A stretch of 43,524 bases of DNA from Deltaproteobacteria bacterium (GTDB lineage: Bacteria; Myxococcota_A; Polyangia; JACPQR01): assembly GCA_016190375.1 (NCBI GenBank), contig JACPQR010000094.1, positions 1 to 43,524 of the forward strand. The letters are read 5' to 3'. Of this stretch, positions 1 to 9,687 are shown piece after piece. The first letter of the stretch is position 1. Each line of letters starts with the position of its first letter. Below the pieces are notes generated by a model. It was given only the letters and a program-made list of their open reading frames with translations. It was not told the DNA's origin and searched no databases. The position numbers and the translations under genes are program-made.

Positions 1-540
1 GCGCACGTAGGACACGTCTCCGACCAGCCGCCACCCCTGCGCGACCTCGAAGCGGTACTCCGCCTCGAGGCGCACGGTGAACGGGTTGTTCGCCGGCAGC
101 CACCAGAGGAGGGCCAGCCCACCGCCGATCTGATGGCGCCCGCGCGGGCCCGGACCCGCCGCGGTCTCGTCGCGCGCGGTCGTGTCCGGCACCGGAGCTT
201 CACCACGTTCACGGCGGATCCGCTCCTGCAGGGCCCGTATCCTGGCCTGCACGTCCGCGGCGTCCGACCCTTCGGGGCTGGCGCTCAGGTAGCGCTCGTA
301 CGCCTCGACGGCCAGGTCGAGCTCGCCGAGCCGCTCGTGGCACCGGCCGATGTTGTAGAGGAACGCCGGCTCCGGCTCGATCGCATAGCCTCGCTCGAAC
401 AGCTCGAGCGCATCCCGGAAGTCGCCGCGCTCGTACAGCGCGATGCCCTGCTGGAACAGAGCGCGTGCGTCCTGGGCGAGCGCCTGGGAGGCAAGCAGCA
501 CGCACAGGGCGAGCGACGCGGCCGCCGACCGGGCGATCAT
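1..540 (-). CDS. TPR-containing secreted protein, C-terminus beyond window
   Basis: The visible 180 codons start at an ATG (540-538) that overlaps the stop of the preceding gene as ATGA, so it is probably translationally coupled. The protein opens with a signal peptide ending near ALAQ (residues 1-23). Next comes a tetratricopeptide-like stretch (about 24-95) with the typical alternation of ALFQQGIALYERGDF, A-E-P-F-LYNIGRCHE and YERYL. A charged linker follows, then an aromatic stretch (LLWWLPANNP, RLEAEYRFEVAQGW) that looks like the first strands of an outer-membrane barrel or similar beta domain. TPR modules at the N-terminus of myxobacterial envelope proteins usually mediate protein contacts. 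The exact function cannot be given because the C-terminal domain is missing. It is the last visible gene of the ffh operon. Confidence 0.75.
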   Translation of the reverse strand, partial: MIARSAAASLALCVLLASQALAQDARALFQQGIALYERGDFRDALELFERGYAIEPEPAFLYNIGRCHERLGELDLAVEAYERYLSASPEGSDAADVQARIRALQERIRRERGEAPVPDTTARDETAAGPGPRGRHQIGGGLALLWWLPANNPFTVRLEAEYRFEVAQGWRLVGDVSYVR

Positions 541-1759
541 GGCGCCGGCGCCCCGCCGAGACCGTCGAACACGAGGCGCCCGAACCTGGCGGTCTGGTGG
601 AAGTCGGGCCTGAGCGGGGGCGACCATGCCGCGCCGCGCGGCGACCGATCGCCGGGCCCGAGGTCGAGGCGGAAGAAGTTCACGCGCCAGGTCGCTCCGA
701 TGCGGGGCGGCCTGTCGGGGGCCCGATCGATCGCGGCGAAGGGGATCTTCATCTCCGCGGACCAGCCGCGGTCCTCGTCGTCGTCGTCGAGCGTCCCGTC
801 GACGTGGGCGTGAGCCTGCATCCCGCTCGACCAGTCGTTCTGGTTCTGGCGGTAGCCAGGCAGGAACGAGTCGAACACGACGCTCGCGGGGCTCACCTGC
901 AGCTCGTAGTAGCCGCGGCCCTGGCCGCCAGGGTCGAGGAAGACCTCGACGACATCCTGGTTCCACAGCTCGTCGTCGTGACGGCTGTACGTGCTGTGGA
1001 CGCGACGGTCCTCGCATTCGAAGGCGACGAAGAGGGCATCGTCGTTCCACAGGACCTTCGCGATCGTGCGAGGCACCTGGGACGCTCCGCCCCGGATCCC
1101 GCCGAATGGCCCGGTCGTCGCGGCGGAGCGCCACGCGGGCTCTTCGACCTTGCCGTCGATCGCGGGCGCTGCCTCGGTCTTCTTGGCGTGGATCTCGGGC
1201 AGCGGCTCCTCGGCGCTCCGCCTGCCCGAGCGCGCCACCGGGATCTCGAGCGCCCGGATGCGATTGTTGCCGTCGCTCGGCCCCGATCTGACGCGAAGGC
1301 GGCTCTCACCCTGCCAGATGCCCACGTAGAAGACCGCCCGATCGCCGCGGAAGTCGCGGGGCAGCGTGATCTCCTGGACGTCGCGGACGTACTCTCCTCG
1401 CCGCCAGCTCGATGGCGGGTAGGCGTCGCGGACCGTCCCGTCGCCGTCGGCGTTCACCTGCGGCGTCGCGTCGCCGCCGTGGACGTGGGTGAACAGCCGC
1501 CAGTCCTCGCCCACCGGCTCGATGCAGTGCCAGTGCCAGGTGATCTCCACGGGCTCGCCCGGACGCACCTCCGCGGGCGCGTCGACCCCGACGAGCTCGA
1601 TCTTGCCTTCGAGGTTCGCGCGGACCGCTCTCGCGGGATTGCTGGGGGCCGATCGCGCGATGAACTCTCTGGCGCGCTCGCGATCCGCCCGCTGCCTGCC
1701 GCCTTCCTTCTCGACGCAGGCCAACGAGCCGACAGCGAGGAGAGCGACGACCGGCAGTC

Positions 1760-1763
<4 letters not shown>
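537..1763 (-). CDS. CBM9-like domain secreted protein, probable lipoprotein
   Basis: The 408-residue protein begins at a TTG (1763-1761) that overlaps the ffh stop as TTGA, with GAGG about six bases upstream; this is why the TTG start was chosen. A short hydrophobic leader ends at SLAC (Cys16), a relaxed lipobox. The N-terminal half (about 50-170) looks like a beta-sandwich (EITWHWHCIEP, LFTHVHGG). The C-terminal half (about 190-400) has the pattern of family 9 carbohydrate-binding-like domains: AAPAIDGKVEEPAWRSA, LWNDDALFVAFECED, DVVEVFLDPGG, YYELQVSP, WSAEMKIPFAAI. Such domains bind sugars or fold as stand-alone modules in secreted proteins. Another CBM9-like protein is encoded at 16652-18559. 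Role in the ffh operon unknown; it may simply use the shared promoter. Confidence 0.8.
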
Positions 1764-3334
<1,571 letters not shown>

Positions 3335-3340
<6 letters not shown>

Positions 3341-3432
3341 GGATGGCTGTCCCGTCCGGGCGCTCGCAGCCCCGGCAGGCGAGAGCCTATATCATGCCCG
3401 ACGGAATTCACCACCCCATCAGTCGCAGCCGC
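3335..3432 (+). repeat. 98-bp direct repeat, copy 1 (ffh start and leader)
   Basis: This stretch matches 16504-16601 in the same orientation, with two mismatches over 98 bases by eye. It includes the ffh start codon and its upstream leader. On the minus strand a weak extended -10 candidate (TG-A-TATAGG, 3386-3394) would give a leader of roughly 40 bases. The copy ends inside the last codons of the small reading frame 3419-3538. Together with copy 2 it brackets about 13 kb of accessory genes. Confidence 0.9.
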
Positions 3433-3538
3433 AGGCGACGCTCAGGGCATGACACACGAGCCGCATCTTCTCGGGCCCGGCGGTGCCGAGGAACCGCCGA
3501 AGCTCCGACTGCCGGACCGTGAAAGGGATCCGCACCAT
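3419..3538 (-). CDS. Possible small protein or frameshifted tail of the upstream cytochrome gene
   Basis: A 39-residue frame (MVRIPFTVRQSELRRFLGTA, then PEKMRLVCHAL, ending ACGCD) has natural-looking amino-acid composition, unlike the Arg/Pro-rich shadows around it. No clear ribosome binding site precedes the ATG. The open frame continues upstream without a stop, past the end of the cytochrome-like gene at 3613 but in a different frame. It could therefore be the displaced C-terminus of that gene, or a separate small gene using another start. No family recognised. Its last four codons lie in the 98-bp repeat. Confidence 0.3.
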   Translation of the reverse strand: MVRIPFTVRQSELRRFLGTAGPEKMRLVCHALSVACGCD

Positions 3539-3612
3539 CCCGGCGGGCACCTGCGGGGGACGCGCGGGGGTTGGGCCGATCCTGGTGGAGGTGCGGCGCC
3601 GCTGCTTTGGGG

Positions 3613-4293
3613 TCAGGGGCGCCGTCCTGGGCGCGGCGGTGCCGGGACGGGGGGCGCGGCCGGGATCGGGGTAGTCGGTGGGTCCACGACGCGCAGGCGG
3701 ACATGGCGGACGTGGTAGCTCGAGCGCATCCCCTCGATTGCGCTGCCCTTGACGCTCTGTCCGGCGGTGAGCATCACCTGCAGCTCGATGGTCGCGTCGC
3801 GCGCGGCGTCGCCCGGGCGGACCGTCATCGGAAGCGACGTTACTCTCGCGCCGACGTACTCCGGCACGGAGTCGCCCACGAGGCGGCACGACATGGGGAG
3901 GCTCACGTCCCAGCCGGGAGCGAACCTGCTGATCGACGACGTCGCGAGCTGCGTGGGGTCCACGTAGTGCCACGCGTTGCGCTCGGGCGGCGGTGACCGA
4001 TCTCCTGCAGCTCTCCCGATCACCGTGACGATCGTCCGTCGCTCACCGCGTGCGACTTGGATCAGGAAGCTGCCGTCGCGCTGCCGCAGCGAGGCGCGGG
4101 TGTTCGCGTCGAGGAGATCGATGATGGTGTGGCGCTGGTCACCCCAGCTCCCGCTCTGCGTGTGACAGGCCAGGCAGTCCCGGCTGGGGCCAACGATCCC
4201 GACTGCGGGCGGGTAGGCCCGGGTGTCCGGCAGCGCGGCCAGGCCGGCGACCAGGGCGGCGGTGCAGGCTGCGACGAGAACGCGGACCCTCAT
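3613..4293 (-). CDS. Secreted monohaem c-type cytochrome-like protein
   Basis: The 226-residue protein begins with a signal peptide (MRVRVLVAACTAALVAGLAA) and carries one haem-attachment motif CLACH near residue 39 (SRDCLACHTQSG). Haem would be attached covalently in the periplasm. The rest (about 45-205) is probably mostly beta and has no recognised second cofactor site; Met residues such as DVSLPMSCR could serve as axial ligands. The C-terminus is Pro-rich (PIPAAPPVPAPPRPGRRP), possibly a linker cut short, because a plausible protein continues in another frame at 3538-3419. The chosen ATG sits seven bases after a TGGTAAGGT extended -10, so the mRNA may be leaderless. A role in periplasmic electron transfer is inference; no oxidase or reductase lies nearby. 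Confidence 0.7.
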   Translation of the reverse strand: MRVRVLVAACTAALVAGLAALPDTRAYPPAVGIVGPSRDCLACHTQSGSWGDQRHTIIDLLDANTRASLRQRDGSFLIQVARGERRTIVTVIGRAAGDRSPPPERNAWHYVDPTQLATSSISRFAPGWDVSLPMSCRLVGDSVPEYVGARVTSLPMTVRPGDAARDATIELQVMLTAGQSVKGSAIEGMRSSYHVRHVRLRVVDPPTTPIPAAPPVPAPPRPGRRP

Positions 4294-4300
4294 CCCCGGA

Positions 4301-4309
4301 ACCTTACCA
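4301..4309 (-). promoter_or_regulatory. Extended -10 of the cytochrome-like gene
   Basis: On the minus strand the sequence reads TGG-TAAGGT, an extended -10 (TGn plus TAnnnT). It ends seven bases before the ATG at 4293. A normal start distance puts transcription at or next to the start codon. No good -35 box is visible. Confidence 0.45.
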
Positions 4310-4336
4310 CAAGGGCCGTCTGGAGCGGTCAGCACG

Positions 4337-4358
4337 GCACGTAACTGATTCAAGCACG
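4337..4358 (-). repeat. 22-bp repeat, copy 1
   Basis: The 22 bases (minus strand: CGTGCTTGAATC, then AGTTACGTGC) recur exactly at 7532-7553. Here they contain the TGA stop of the 59-residue transposase-like stub. At the other copy they abut a 5'-truncated gene. They may mark the end of a mobile element or a recombination joint. Confidence 0.75.
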
Positions 4359-4529
4359 CCGAGCACGCGTCGCGAAGAACAACGTCATCAGTGCGCGTCC
4401 GAGAGCCAGAAGGATCGTCCAAAGACGCATCTCCACGTCGGCCGCACTCCCCCGGTCGCTCGTGCTCGCGGCCAACGCCTCCTTCATGCAGCGGTCGACT
4501 TCCGCTCGTGCCTGCTCGATACTCGCCAT
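4350..4529 (-). pseudogene. Transposase-like N-terminal stub (59 residues)
   Basis: A short frame with a strong ribosome binding site (AGGGAGG, about seven bases before the ATG) encodes MASIEQARAEVDRCMKEALA, a charged middle, then EMRLWTILLALGRALMTLFF, and stops in the 22-bp repeat. An amphipathic helix plus an LLALGRAL-type helix followed by Ala/Arg recalls the region ahead of the catalytic domain in some ISKra4-like transposases; this is from memory only. No catalytic DDE part follows downstream, so it is either a decayed insertion-sequence remnant or a small gene. The 139 bases between it and the next gene (4530-4668) hold nothing recognised. Confidence 0.4.
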
Positions 4530-4668
4530 CGGGACTGCCTCCCTGAGGTGATCGGGCCGTCAAGCAACCGCGATTATCCTCAGCGAAGGTGGCCCTGCCT
4601 ATCTGTCCCGTTCCACGAAGCCCTGCGTTCCAGCCGTCACCATGCGTGCAAACCGGGACCTGCACCCA

Positions 4669-7164
4669 TCACGGATCGCATCCGTCGCAGTCGTCGTCTC
4701 CGTTCGGCCCGACGCGGTAAGCGTACATGAGGTCTCCAACCATTGGATCGTAGAACGCGATCCCCACGCTCCCGTAGGGAGCCGGGGCGGAGGTCACGGC
4801 TATCGACGGCTCTCGACCCGCGTCGCCGCCCTCGATGGAATGGACCGTCTGGAAGCGCCACTCGCCGCACCGGTTCGACGCGTAACGCAGGACGCGGAGC
4901 ACGGGATCGTGGAAGGCGATGTGCAGGAACCCCTCCGCGTCCAGGGCCAGCGCTCCGCTGTCGGCAATGACGACCCCATCATCCCAGAAATCCTCGGACT
5001 GCCAGCCCGCGTCGTCCTTCCACGCGTGGTGCAGGATGGAATTCGGGCCCGCATGCAGGACGTGGACGAGGCTGGCGGCCTCGTCAATCGCGATCGACGT
5101 GAAGTCTCCTCCCGGCTCCACGGTCGCCGCGACCCAGTCACCGGCGCCGTTCGTCGCGTATTGCAGGTTCTCTTGCAGTCGATAGCTCACGTGAGGAAAG
5201 CCCGCCGAGTCGACCGCGATCGAGGTCTGGTCCTTGACGAGCGCGTTCGTGTCGTCGATGGCGCCGACCAGCTCCCACACGGCGCCGTCCTGGCGACCGT
5301 GCTGCAGGGCACCTGCCGCGTCGTAGTTCCAGAACGCGGCGTTGCCGTTTCCCTGGGAGTCATGGGCGAACGCGACGTAGCTGATCCTGCCGATGAGCCC
5401 GGGGTTCGTCGGCACCCACTCGTCGACGTCCCAGAAGGCCACCTGCAAGACGTCGCCCTCGTCCGCGTAGGCGACATGGGGAACGTTCCGGTAGAGCGAG
5501 AGCGAGGTGTCCGTGCCAGGTACGACCGAGTCGTCCACGGTCGCGACCGTCCACTGGCCCCAGTCCAAGCCGGCGTTGGTGGCGTACTCGACCGATCCAC
5601 CCGCCGTCGCCGACAGGTAGCCCGCGTGAGCGAAGCCATCGGTGTCGAAGGCCAGGGAGGCGTGCGTACCTGCGTCGTCGAGCGAGTCGTCGACCGTCCC
5701 GACGTCCCACGCTGGCTCGTCCAGGGTATCCGGATTGATCCACGGGTTCTCGTCGTCGCAGTCGTCCCAGTCCAGAAAGCCGTCGCAGTCGTTGTCGTCC
5801 TGGCAGCCACAACGGTCGTCGGAAAGGCACAGCAGCGTCCCGTCGCAGACATCCTGACAGTAGATCTCGCCGTCGAGAGCGCAGAACTGCCGCCAGTCGA
5901 CGCAGAGCCCGTCGCAGCAGAACTGTGACGCGGTGCACGCCGGGCAGGCCGATCGGGGGCTGACCGTGGTGCAGCCAACGATCCCGGCCGGAAAAACCTG
6001 CCACATGTTGCAGCAGAAGCTCTCGTCGCAGTCGAAGAGGTCTCCGCACGTGCCGTCGGAGAGGTACTCGCAGCCGAGGTCACCCTCGTCGTCGTCGCAG
6101 TTCTGATCGATCCCGTCTGCCGGCGGATCCACGGCGCCCGGGTGGGTCGCCGGATCGCCGTCGTCGCAGTCGGCGGCGTCCTCGCTTCCGTCGCAGTCGG
6201 CGTCATCCGGAAGACAGCACAGGTCCTCGCCGATGCAGGTCGAGTCGACCGCGCACATCGGCGTGCAGGCCCCGGCTCCGCTCGTCGCGCAGAACCGCGT
6301 CCGTTCGCCGCACTGTCCGTCGCAGCAGAACTCGGACTCGTCGCAGCCGCAGTCCCAGCCTGGACGGATCACGTTGCAGGCTCCGACTCCGATGTCGACG
6401 GACCGGACGCACACGCCGTTGCAGCAGATCTCCCCCGGGCAGCGGCAGTCGGCGCAGCTCCAGTCCGACAGCCCGGCGCACAGGTCGCCGTCCTCGCCGT
6501 CGCAGTTCTGGTCGAGACCGTCGCCGACCGGATCGAGCGCCCCAGGGTGCCGGGCGGGATCATCCGGGCTGCAGTCGTCCTCGTCCCACGCGCCGTCGCA
6601 GTCGCGATCCTCTTGCGGGCAGCAAGACCCGGCGCTGCCGCAGAGCACGGGCTCCGGACAGATCGGGTCGCAGACCCCGGAATCGTCCAGCGCGCAGAGC
6701 TGGTCGAAGGCGCGACACTCACCGTCGCAGCACAGCTCACGGTCGTCGCAGCCGCATGCCGTGCCGGGCCCGAAAACACCGCAGGACTGCTCTAGGTCGG
6801 CGAACGCGAGGCACGTTCCATTGCAGCAGATGCGGGTCCGGCAGTCACAGTCCTCGCAGCTCCCGTCCGTCAGCCCCGCGCAGTCCGCGTCGCCGTCCGA
6901 GTCCGAGTCCGAGTCCGCGTCCGCGTCCGTGTCCGAGTCCGAGTCCGTGTCCGAGTCCGCGTCCGTGTCCGCGTCCGCGTCCGCGTCCGCGTCCGTGTCC
7001 GAGTCCGCGTCGGCGTCCCCGTCGCCGCAGGGAGCGCCTGGCTCGCAGTCGGTCGGTGGTGCGTCGAAGAAGCCGAGGAGCGAGCAGCCCTCAGAAAGGA
7101 GCGCCAGCCCCGCGATAGCCGGCACGCCGAGCATGACGAGGTTCGTCGTCGGCGATGGTCTCAT
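4669..7164 (-). CDS. MopE-like Cys/Asp-rich lipoprotein with C-terminal propeller-like repeats
   Basis: The 831-residue protein starts with a hydrophobic leader ending LLSEGC (Cys27, an imperfect lipobox). An acidic DADSD-type linker follows (about 48-93). The Cys-rich part (about 94-460) has three cassettes of CCNGTC / CCDGEC / CGCDD clusters. Each is followed by a MopE-type metal-binding motif such as DRDCDGAWDEDDCSPDDP, with HPGALDPVGDGLDQNCDGEDG after it. From about 470 to the end lie repeats of LAFDTDGFAHAGYLS / YATNAGLDWGQW / IAVDSAGFPHVSYR type, a propeller-like fold. Such proteins are exposed on the surface and often bind Ca2+ or Cu+. The ATG overlaps the stop of an upstream truncated paralogue (ATGA), pointing to an old tandem duplication. 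No enzymatic residues recognised. Confidence 0.8.
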   Translation of the reverse strand: MRPSPTTNLVMLGVPAIAGLALLSEGCSLLGFFDAPPTDCEPGAPCGDGDADADSDTDADADADADTDADSDTDSDSDTDADADSDSDSDGDADCAGLTDGSCEDCDCRTRICCNGTCLAFADLEQSCGVFGPGTACGCDDRELCCDGECRAFDQLCALDDSGVCDPICPEPVLCGSAGSCCPQEDRDCDGAWDEDDCSPDDPARHPGALDPVGDGLDQNCDGEDGDLCAGLSDWSCADCRCPGEICCNGVCVRSVDIGVGACNVIRPGWDCGCDESEFCCDGQCGERTRFCATSGAGACTPMCAVDSTCIGEDLCCLPDDADCDGSEDAADCDDGDPATHPGAVDPPADGIDQNCDDDEGDLGCEYLSDGTCGDLFDCDESFCCNMWQVFPAGIVGCTTVSPRSACPACTASQFCCDGLCVDWRQFCALDGEIYCQDVCDGTLLCLSDDRCGCQDDNDCDGFLDWDDCDDENPWINPDTLDEPAWDVGTVDDSLDDAGTHASLAFDTDGFAHAGYLSATAGGSVEYATNAGLDWGQWTVATVDDSVVPGTDTSLSLYRNVPHVAYADEGDVLQVAFWDVDEWVPTNPGLIGRISYVAFAHDSQGNGNAAFWNYDAAGALQHGRQDGAVWELVGAIDDTNALVKDQTSIAVDSAGFPHVSYRLQENLQYATNGAGDWVAATVEPGGDFTSIAIDEAASLVHVLHAGPNSILHHAWKDDAGWQSEDFWDDGVVIADSGALALDAEGFLHIAFHDPVLRVLRYASNRCGEWRFQTVHSIEGGDAGREPSIAVTSAPAPYGSVGIAFYDPMVGDLMYAYRVGPNGDDDCDGCDP
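6886..7026. repeat. Hexanucleotide-type coding microsatellite (Asp/Ser/Ala linker)
   Basis: Imperfect repeats of a GTCCGN(A/G/C)-type unit encode the acidic D-S/A-D linker between the lipid anchor and the first Cys cassette of the MopE-like protein. Such tracts can change length by slippage. Similar tracts occur in the lipoproteins at 38.3-40.2 kb. Confidence 0.85.
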
Positions 7165-7535
7165 GGGTCGTACCCGTCGCAGTTCTGATCACCGTCGGGG
7201 GGATCGCGGTAGGCGAACATGAGGTCGCCCGACGGGTCCGAGAAGGCGATGCCCACTCCTCCGTTCGAGCCCACGGCGATCGACGGGTCGAGGCCGGTGT
7301 CGTCGCCGTCGCCCTGGTGGGCTTCCTCGAAGCGCCAGGTGCCCGAGCGATTCGAGCCGTACCTCAGCGTATCCGAGTCGGTGTCGTAGAAGGCGATGTG
7401 CAGCCCGTCGTTGCAATCGCAGCCCTCGAGCGAGCCCTCCGGACACGCGGCCCACCCGTCACAGTCGGCATCGTCGAGCGGGCAACCGCGGTTATCGGCG
7501 GAAACGCAGACTTCCGGGTCGCCGCAGGGGTGCAC
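7161..7535 (-). pseudogene. 5'-truncated paralogue of the MopE-like lipoprotein
   Basis: The frame opens at a GTG next to the 22-bp repeat and encodes 124 residues. The end (LHIAFYDTDSDTLRYGSNRS, later SIAVGSNGGVGIAFSDPSGD, ending QNCDGYDP) closely parallels the last 85 residues of the 831-residue neighbour. The front (PLDDADCDGWAACPEG) is a partial MopE-type motif. It has no signal peptide and no complete propeller, so the 5' part was lost at the boundary at 7535. Its stop overlaps the neighbour's ATG, so the remnant may still carry that gene's upstream region. Confidence 0.7.
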
Positions 7536-7553
7536 GTAACTGATTCAAGCACG
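7532..7553 (-). repeat. 22-bp repeat, copy 2
   Basis: Exact match of 4337-4358, same orientation. It sits precisely where the truncated MopE-like paralogue loses homology, which makes it a likely element end or recombination point. Confidence 0.75.
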
Positions 7554-8154
7554 TCTTCGTGGCGGCTGGACAGCCCCGGAGCGGGCCGTGGTCCGAAGGT
7601 GGGAGGGCAACGGTGCCGGCTGGAGGCGCGGTCGGGGGAGCCGGAAGCGCGGTCGGAGGAGGGATCGGGGCGTTTTTCCGCGGTCGCGTCGCCGTTCGGC
7701 AGAGTACGGCCAGCATGCCCAGCGGACAGGGCGACTACGCGTCGAACATCTCTGCCTCCTGCTGGGGCGAGGGCCGGCGGCGCAGCACGCGGCTCTGGTA
7801 GTATGGCGGACCGCGGGCGGGGGCCAGGGGCGGCGGCTCGGACGGTAACGTGTTCATCGTGCGCCAGCCGCACGGCGACCCGTACCTGAAGCTGCTCGAC
7901 TTCGGTCTAGCCAAGCGCGCGCTGGAGGGGACGCGGCACACGCCGCAGACCCGCACGGCCCGCCTCGAGAAGCAGGGCTTCGCCGTGGCGGTACACCGGG
8001 TCGAGGGCTCTCGCAAGGGTCGTGGTCGCCGCCACGTCATCTGGATCGCCTGCCGTCGATGACCACCCCAGCCGCTACTCCGCCCACAGTCGTTGATACC
8101 GGGTTGGCCACATTTGTTGGACCCGCCAACGTGGATCGAGGTATCCGTCAATGG
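7554..8154. other. Region of decayed sequence with no intact gene
   Basis: About 600 bases between the 22-bp repeat and the sulfatase-like gene. The only recognisable coding trace is the kinase fragment at 7841-7957. Other open frames are Arg/Pro-rich and look like shadows. No tRNA, terminator or clear promoter was found. Confidence 0.5.
7841..7957 (+). pseudogene. Ser/Thr protein kinase remnant (DFG region)
   Basis: The plus strand encodes DGNVFIVRQPHGDPYLKLLD, then FGLAKRALEGTRH and PQTRT. This is the stretch of a Hanks-type kinase from just after the catalytic loop (PDNVF) through the Mg-binding DFG and into the activation loop. The HRD loop, glycine loop and everything after TRT are missing, and the frame then runs into unrelated sequence ending at 8062. 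Myxobacteria carry many such kinases; this is a fragment left by deletion or insertion. Confidence 0.75.
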
Positions 8155-9687
8155 ATGTCTCGACGCCCCAAAGACCCCAATGACCGCGAGGTCCTGCTGG
8201 CCGGCGCGATTCTGATGCTGTGCACCTCGTGCTCGGGATGTAAGGACGAGGTCGAGCAGCTTCGTGAGACGGGGGAGGACGGCGAGTCCCCGATCCAGCG
8301 CCGCGCGGACGCAGACCACGTGCCCCAACCCGCCGGCACGGACGCGGGCCCGTCAACACCGCCGCCCACCGGAAGCCGGGTGATTCTGGTCGTTGTGGAC
8401 ACGCTACGCGCGGACCGCCTCGGCTGCTACGGCTTCACCGATCAACCGACGAGCCCGACCATCGACCGATTGGCGAGCGAGGGGATCCTCTTCGAGCGCT
8501 TCCATTCCGCATCGCCGTGGACTGCGGCCTCGTTCGGATCCATCCTGACCGGCGTCGCCCCGACCGTCCATCGTGCGGGCCATCGTGCCAGGAAAGGCGC
8601 CGCCTCGACCAAGAGCTTCCTCGGCGTGACGACCACGCCTCTGAGCCCAAGGACCCCCACCATCGCCGAGTTGCTTGGCGACACGCGATCCGGCGCGATC
8701 CTGACCAACTCCTTCCTGCACCCTTCGATGGGGTTTTCCCGGGGCTTCGATCACTACGACCACCAGAACGCGGGGCTGCTCCGCTCACGGCGTGCCGACG
8801 CGACGACGCGCGCTGCCGCCAAGTGGCTGCAGGAGAATCACCGCGATCCGTTCCTGCTGCTGGTGCATTACTTCGACCCGCACATGTCCTACGACCCCCC
8901 CGCGGCCTACCGAGCCCAGTTCGCGCCGGGGCCATCGGGCCGAATCTCGGTGCCGTTCGCCGACCACACGCGCGCGCGAAACGGCGAGCTGGATCCGACC
9001 GAGACCGAGAAGAGCTTCATTCGGGGTCTGTACAACGCCGAGGTGCGTTTCGTGGACGACCAGATCGGCGTGCTGGTCGAGGCCGCCAATCGGCTGGGTC
9101 TTCTGGACGACGCCTGGGTCGTGATCACGTCGGATCACGGCGAAGAACAGTTCGAGCACGGCAGCTTCGACCACGGGCACCGCTATGAAGATGAGGTCAC
9201 GCGCGTTCCACTGGTCATTCGTCCCCCCGGGGGACGGTGGCGAGCGGGCTCCCGGATTCCGTACTCCGCTCGGCACATCGATATCGCACCGACCATCCTC
9301 GAGTGGTTCGGCAAGGCGCGGCCGGCGCGCATGAGTGGGCGCAGCTTGATGCCCTTCATCGCGGGGGTCGAGGCCGACCACCGCGCCGCGTACATGGAGT
9401 TCAACATCTACCGTGGCGAACGCCGCGCCCTCTATGATGGGCGCTACAAGCTCATCTGGCGGATCTTCAACTCCACCGGCCAGATGTACGATCTGCTGCA
9501 AGATCCCTTCGAGAGAAACCCGCTGGACGCTGCGCACCCAGAGTTCGTCCGGATGACGAACGAGCTCGGCGCGACACGGCAGCGGATCGAGAAATGGGCG
9601 AGCGCGACTCGGGACGAATCGGAAGATCGCGTTCTACTGCCGGCCGAGGTCATCGAGTCGCTCCGCTCGCTGGGCTACGTCGAGTAG
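8155..9687 (+). CDS. Sulfatase-fold hydrolase or transferase, probably exported
   Basis: The protein (510 residues from this ATG) has the alkaline-phosphatase/sulfatase fold: VVVDTLRADRLGCYGF (metal-binding Asp), TSPTIDRLASEG, SPWTAASFGSILTG, HYFDPHMSYDPP, VVITSDHGEEQFEHGSFDHG (metal-binding Asp/His) and a C-terminal RALYDGRYKLIW segment. The nucleophile position reads S-P-W-T, not the C/S-x-P-x-R needed to make formylglycine. A Thr or Ser nucleophile as in phosphotransferase relatives is more likely than true sulfatase chemistry; the substrate is unknown. A Cys-rich hydrophobic stretch (LLAGAILMLCTSCSGC) near residue 25 suggests a lipoprotein or signal anchor. The start is uncertain: the frame is open from 8059, and the earlier codons follow the decayed kinase region. 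Confidence 0.8.
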   Translation: MSRRPKDPNDREVLLAGAILMLCTSCSGCKDEVEQLRETGEDGESPIQRRADADHVPQPAGTDAGPSTPPPTGSRVILVVVDTLRADRLGCYGFTDQPTSPTIDRLASEGILFERFHSASPWTAASFGSILTGVAPTVHRAGHRARKGAASTKSFLGVTTTPLSPRTPTIAELLGDTRSGAILTNSFLHPSMGFSRGFDHYDHQNAGLLRSRRADATTRAAAKWLQENHRDPFLLLVHYFDPHMSYDPPAAYRAQFAPGPSGRISVPFADHTRARNGELDPTETEKSFIRGLYNAEVRFVDDQIGVLVEAANRLGLLDDAWVVITSDHGEEQFEHGSFDHGHRYEDEVTRVPLVIRPPGGRWRAGSRIPYSARHIDIAPTILEWFGKARPARMSGRSLMPFIAGVEADHRAAYMEFNIYRGERRALYDGRYKLIWRIFNSTGQMYDLLQDPFERNPLDAAHPEFVRMTNELGATRQRIEKWASATRDESEDRVLLPAEVIESLRSLGYVE

